DNA of 9,144 nucleotides from CAJBLF01 sp964494005 (GTDB lineage Bacteria; Patescibacteriota; Gracilibacteria; Absconditabacterales; Absconditicoccaceae), in contig CAZBQE010000038.1 in NCBI GenBank assembly GCA_964494005.1, forward strand, positions 1 through 9,144. Direction: 5' to 3'. The notes under the pieces are model-generated. The model was not told the DNA's origin. It was given only the letters and a program-made list of their open reading frames with translations, and made no database searches. The position numbers and the translations under genes are program-made. Shown here in pieces: positions 7,235-9,144 of this stretch. Every line of letters starts with the position of its first letter. The first letter of the stretch is position 1.

Positions 7235-7260
7235 GAAAATATATGTTATATAAGTAAATT

Positions 7261-7524
7261 TTACTTAAATTTTTTCTGAAAATATTGGACGAGCAAGGTA
7301 ATAACGAACCCACCGATGAACCCATCAACACATCATCGTAATAATCCAACAAAAGCTCATCCTAAATTTGGACCGTATCCGATATAAAATGTTTTGACGA
7401 AGCTGACGAAAATAGCACAATATCATCGTAATCGAGCAGTGATAGCAAAAATAAACAATCCAATCCCGAAATAGATACCGAGTGCAAGTCCTACAGCAAC
7501 AGGTGTCCTGAATTGAGGTTTCAT
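7261..7524 (-). CDS. Small two-helix membrane protein (GYGP...VDGFIGG type)
   Basis: An 87-residue protein, ATG at 7524-7522, TAA at 7263-7261. Two hydrophobic segments (about 8-30 and 58-80) flank a short loop with FYIGYGPN. The second helix carries GLLWGCVDGFIGGFVIT. This pattern resembles small proteins in Patescibacteria and archaea often labelled bacteriophage holin; no lysin or phage gene is nearby, so I do not infer lysis. Three TGA codons are Gly. All three CGA codons (residues 31, 33, 63) are read as Trp; W63 matches the WG(F)xDGFIGG expected for these proteins. Arginine in this helix would be unfavourable. It is the first gene of a two-gene minus-strand operon with the lipoprotein. 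Confidence 0.8.
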
Positions 7525-7545
7525 GATGGAATAGCTAAAAAATAA

Positions 7546-7559
7546 AAGATACCTATCTT
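7546..7559. promoter_or_regulatory. Palindrome at the minus-strand -10 box
   Basis: AAGATA-CC-TATCTT is a 6-bp inverted repeat with a 2-base centre. It overlaps the -10 box and start region of the minus-strand promoter. It could be an operator for a dimeric repressor; there is no direct evidence of a binding protein. Confidence 0.35.
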
Positions 7560-7584
7560 ATAGATAAATAGAGTTGTTTTTCAA
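7557..7584 (-). promoter_or_regulatory. Promoter of the small membrane protein-lipoprotein operon
   Basis: On the minus strand TTGAAA (7584-7579), a 16-base spacer, and TATAAG (7562-7557). The leader to ATG 7524 is about 25-30 bases without a Shine-Dalgarno motif. It is divergent from the plus-strand promoter at 7632. Confidence 0.65.
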
Positions 7585-7631
7585 GGATTCCACTAAAAAG
7601 ATAATGTTGTATATTAGAGCATATTTTTCTT

Positions 7632-7659
7632 TTGAAACTTCAATGTCATTCATTATAAA
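7632..7659 (+). promoter_or_regulatory. Promoter of the membrane protein pair 7688-8643
   Basis: TTGAAA (7632-7637), a 16-base spacer, and TATAAA (7654-7659), 28 bases before ATG 7688. It has the same -35 sequence and the same spacer length as the divergent promoter. Its position also supports ATG 7688 over upstream in-frame starts. Confidence 0.7.
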
Positions 7660-7687
7660 TTTCTTATTTATAAAGTTTTTTTGTAGT

Positions 7688-8089
7688 ATGAAAAAGTCTT
7701 ACAAGTTTCTTTTTCGATTTCCGAGGATATTCGCTATAGCGTTTATTTTGTTTATTAGTATGTTTGCTTTGGATATTTTTTGACAATGATATACATTTTG
7801 GGAAACAGTGCTTGGATTGTTTATACATCTGATTCCTTCGTTATTCTTGACGATTGTTTTGATTCTCTCTCGAAAAAAATATCCGCTTGTAGGAGCAATC
7901 GGTTTCGGAGTATCTGGTATATTTTACACATTTATGTGTATTATCAATTTTATTAGATCATTAGGTTTTGAAGCTAAATCATGGCATTTGCTTATTTGGC
8001 CACTTCAAATAGCGTTGCCTGCATTAATCATCGGACGGATGTTTTTTCGTTATTGGAAATTAAAGAAAAAAGGGAAGATCAGTATATAA
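7688..8089 (+). CDS. Four-helix integral membrane protein, DUF7670-like
   Basis: A 133-residue protein, ATG 7688, TAA 8087-8089. Four hydrophobic helices are visible (about 13-30, 38-60, 66-90, 98-118). The N-terminus KFLFWFPRIFAI, then FALDIFGQGYTFWET, LFIHLIPS and SWKKYPLVGAIGF, matches a widespread small membrane family of unknown function in which I recall LFWxPRI, FALDVFGEGYGFWE and AWRW-E/W-GG. I name it DUF7670-like with moderate confidence. CGA at residues 10 and 62 and CGG at 117 are read as Trp; the first two fall on family Trp positions. Arg before PRI's proline is not expected, while the Arg of PRI itself uses AGG. Two TGA codons give the Gly in FGQGY. The frame is open further upstream, but those starts lie before the promoter. 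A second membrane gene follows after 26 bases. Confidence 0.82.
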
Positions 8090-8115
8090 TATATCTTTTA
8101 TTTTTTTGTGTTATT

Positions 8116-8643
8116 ATGAAAGATCCAGAACTTCTTGTGCAGAGAGTATTGAGAATTACTATCTCATCGAGAGTAATGTTGTTGGTATATGGATTCACAT
8201 TGTTCGCTATCCCATTATTGCTTTCTTGACCGCAATTGTTGGTGGGAAGTATCGTCAATGTTTTATTAATCATGGTTGCAATTAGATATAAAAATTATAA
8301 AACTTTGCTTCCATTTGCGGTATTGCCAAGTATCGCAGCAGTAGTACATGGAGTATTGTTTGGGCCATTCAGTGTATTTCTTATATACATGATGCCAGCG
8401 ATACGGGTAGGAAACTTTTTGTTGATGTATGTCATTCAACATGATAAATATTTGCTCAAAGGAATTTTGAGCGGAGTATTATATAAGGCAATTTTCTTGG
8501 CGATTGTTGCATATATTTTGATTTATCTCTGAGTGTTGCCAATAGTTTTCCTCAAAGCAATGGGATTTTATCAGTTAATTACTGCATTGATTGCAGGTGT
8601 AGTAGTATATCTTGGAAAGAATTATTTACTAAAAAGAGAATAA
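8116..8643 (+). CDS. Multi-pass membrane protein of unknown function
   Basis: A 175-residue protein, ATG 8116, TAA 8641-8643. Five or six hydrophobic segments are present (about 18-36, 40-58, 64-84, 87-106, 117-140, 150-168). The order of features, a G-x-x-VN turn (GSIVNVLLI), LPSIAAVVHGVLFGP, then YMMPAIWVGNFLL and a final small-residue helix, resembles small membrane proteins that databases sometimes label iron hydrogenase and that look like ECF transporter S components. No catalytic residues for a hydrogenase are seen, so I do not accept that name. CGG at residue 97 (PAI-W-VGN) is read as Trp. Two TGA codons are Gly (LLSG-P and YLG-V). It is probably co-transcribed with the preceding gene, with a hairpin after the stop. 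Confidence that it is a gene is high; confidence in the family is low. Confidence 0.75.
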
Positions 8644-8654
8644 TTAAAATTACT

Positions 8655-8691
8655 AATCAAACGTGTTTTGATTTTAAAATGCGTTTTTTTT
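8655..8691 (+). terminator. Probable terminator after the membrane protein pair
   Basis: AATCAAA (8655-8661), loop CGTGT, TTTGATT (8667-8673) followed by TTT. A second T-rich run ends near 8691. The stem is AT-rich and short, so it is weaker than the other terminators here. Confidence 0.5.
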
Positions 8692-8692
8692 G

Positions 8693-8720
8693 TTGATTTT
8701 CCTAGCGTAAGAACTATACA
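8693..8720 (+). promoter_or_regulatory. Candidate promoter of the TspO-like gene
   Basis: TTGATT (8693-8698), a 16-base spacer, and TATACA (8715-8720), followed by a leader of roughly 30 bases to ATG 8756. The leader is T-rich with no Shine-Dalgarno sequence. Confidence 0.55.
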
Positions 8721-8755
8721 TAAATCAATTGTCTTTTTATATTTTTTTTGTATCC

Positions 8756-9144
8756 ATGCCAAAAGCAGTAAAGAAAAAAACTCCAGCCAAAAAGAAATCC
8801 ACTACAGCGGGTAAAATTGCAGTTAGAAAACCAAAAAAAATTATCGTAAAAACACCGCTCAAAAAAAAGAAAAATTCACGGTTAACGATCTTGGGTATCG
8901 CTAATGTAGTAGTATTTTTGGGAGTGTTAGTCATAAATTATTTTGCAAACAGTCTTCCTATTGGTGGTATGATGACCGGTGCTTTATCTGATCTTTATCC
9001 AAACTTATTCACTCCAGCAGGAATCACCTTTTCTATTCGAGGACTTATTTATTTAGCGCTTCTTGGATTTGTAATTCGACAATTGATTGATCTTTTCAAA
9101 AAGAGATCTCTCTGAATTACCAAAAACATAGGGATTCGATTTCT
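8756..9144 (+). CDS. TspO/MBR-related membrane protein with lysine-rich N-terminal tail, 3' end outside window
   Basis: 129 complete codons are visible; the TGA at 9113-9115 is glycine, so the gene runs off the window. Residues 1-41 are strongly basic (PKAVKKKTPAKKK, KPKKIIVKTPLKKKK), like a histone H1 tail. From about 42 the sequence reads SWLTILGIANVVVFLG, INYFANSLPIGG, GALSDLYPNLFTPAGITF, SIWGLIYLALLGFVIWQL. This is the N-terminal pattern of the tryptophan-rich TspO-related family (N-x-LA-x-x-LP, LSD-x-YPNLFTPAG-x-TFSIWGLIY). These are multi-helix membrane proteins; TspO itself binds porphyrins and other ligands, but the role of this branch is unclear. CGG at residue 42 and CGA at 95, 108 and 128 are read as Trp, and residue 95 is the invariant Trp of FSIWG. 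ATG 8756 is preferred over an in-frame ATG at 8729, which leaves too little leader after the -10 box. The basic tail is unusual. Confidence 0.85.

Noticed and set aside
7261..7524. Prophage remnant based on the holin-like small membrane protein
   Set aside because: No lysin, integrase, structural phage gene or attachment repeat is nearby, and the neighbour is a lipoprotein of the host type.
7574..7687. N-terminal extension of the DUF7670-like gene to an upstream ATG
   Set aside because: The frame is open, but it would start upstream of the -35/-10 boxes at 7632-7659, and the extra residues do not match the family, whose N-terminus begins at KFLFWFPRI.
8116..8643. Hydrogenase function for the multi-pass membrane protein
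   Set aside because: The similarity I recall is to a database label. The protein has no metal-binding cysteines and looks like a transport-type membrane protein.
1..9144. UGA read as tryptophan (Mycoplasma-type code 4) or selenocysteine
   Set aside because: TGA sites match glycine motifs such as GGMG, GAGGHLG and WEGK, not Trp or Cys/Sec positions, and they are far too frequent for recoding.

Overview
The window is AT-rich bacterial DNA that can only be read with a non-standard genetic code. In every gene in-frame TGA codons fall where glycine belongs, for example in the nitronate monooxygenase motif PIIQGGMG. All visible stops are TAA or TAG. UGA=Gly (translation table 25) is known from Candidatus Absconditabacteria (SR1) and Gracilibacteria. 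CGA and CGG also fall where tryptophan is expected (RlmL SGW, TspO-like FSIWGLIY, lipoprotein WGSQDGSG), while conserved arginines use CGT, CGC, AGA and AGG. The combination UGA=Gly plus CGA/CGG=Trp points to an Absconditabacteria-type member of the Patescibacteria/CPR. Translations below use this code; no tRNA or release-factor gene is in the window to confirm it.

Layout. 1-414: C-terminus of DnaK, then a bidirectional terminator shared with a convergent nitronate monooxygenase-type gene (511-1650, minus). 1651-4376: promoter region and two 23S rRNA modification genes, rlmL (THUMP plus methyltransferase) and rlmN (radical SAM). Their upstream regions and coding sequences carry tandem 7-bp repeat arrays. 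4377-6414: a well-formed promoter and two orphan genes of unknown function, the first with two copies of a WEGK-type domain. 6415-6625: back-to-back terminators and another 7-bp array. 6626-7524 (minus): a lipoprotein and a small two-helix membrane protein. 7525-7687: divergent promoters. 7688-8643: two integral membrane proteins. 8693-9144: promoter and 5' part of a TspO/MBR-related membrane protein with a very lysine-rich N-terminal tail.

The genes do not form one pathway. They are housekeeping functions (chaperone, rRNA methylation, a flavin oxidoreductase) next to envelope proteins, as expected in a small, gene-dense genome. The most notable signals are the double codon reassignment, the heptanucleotide arrays concentrated in and around the two rRNA methyltransferase genes, the uniform 16-bp spacing of candidate sigma-70-type promoters, and the absence of recognisable Shine-Dalgarno sequences. 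No mobile element, CRISPR array, tRNA or rRNA was found. No gene-free stretch exceeds about 230 bases.
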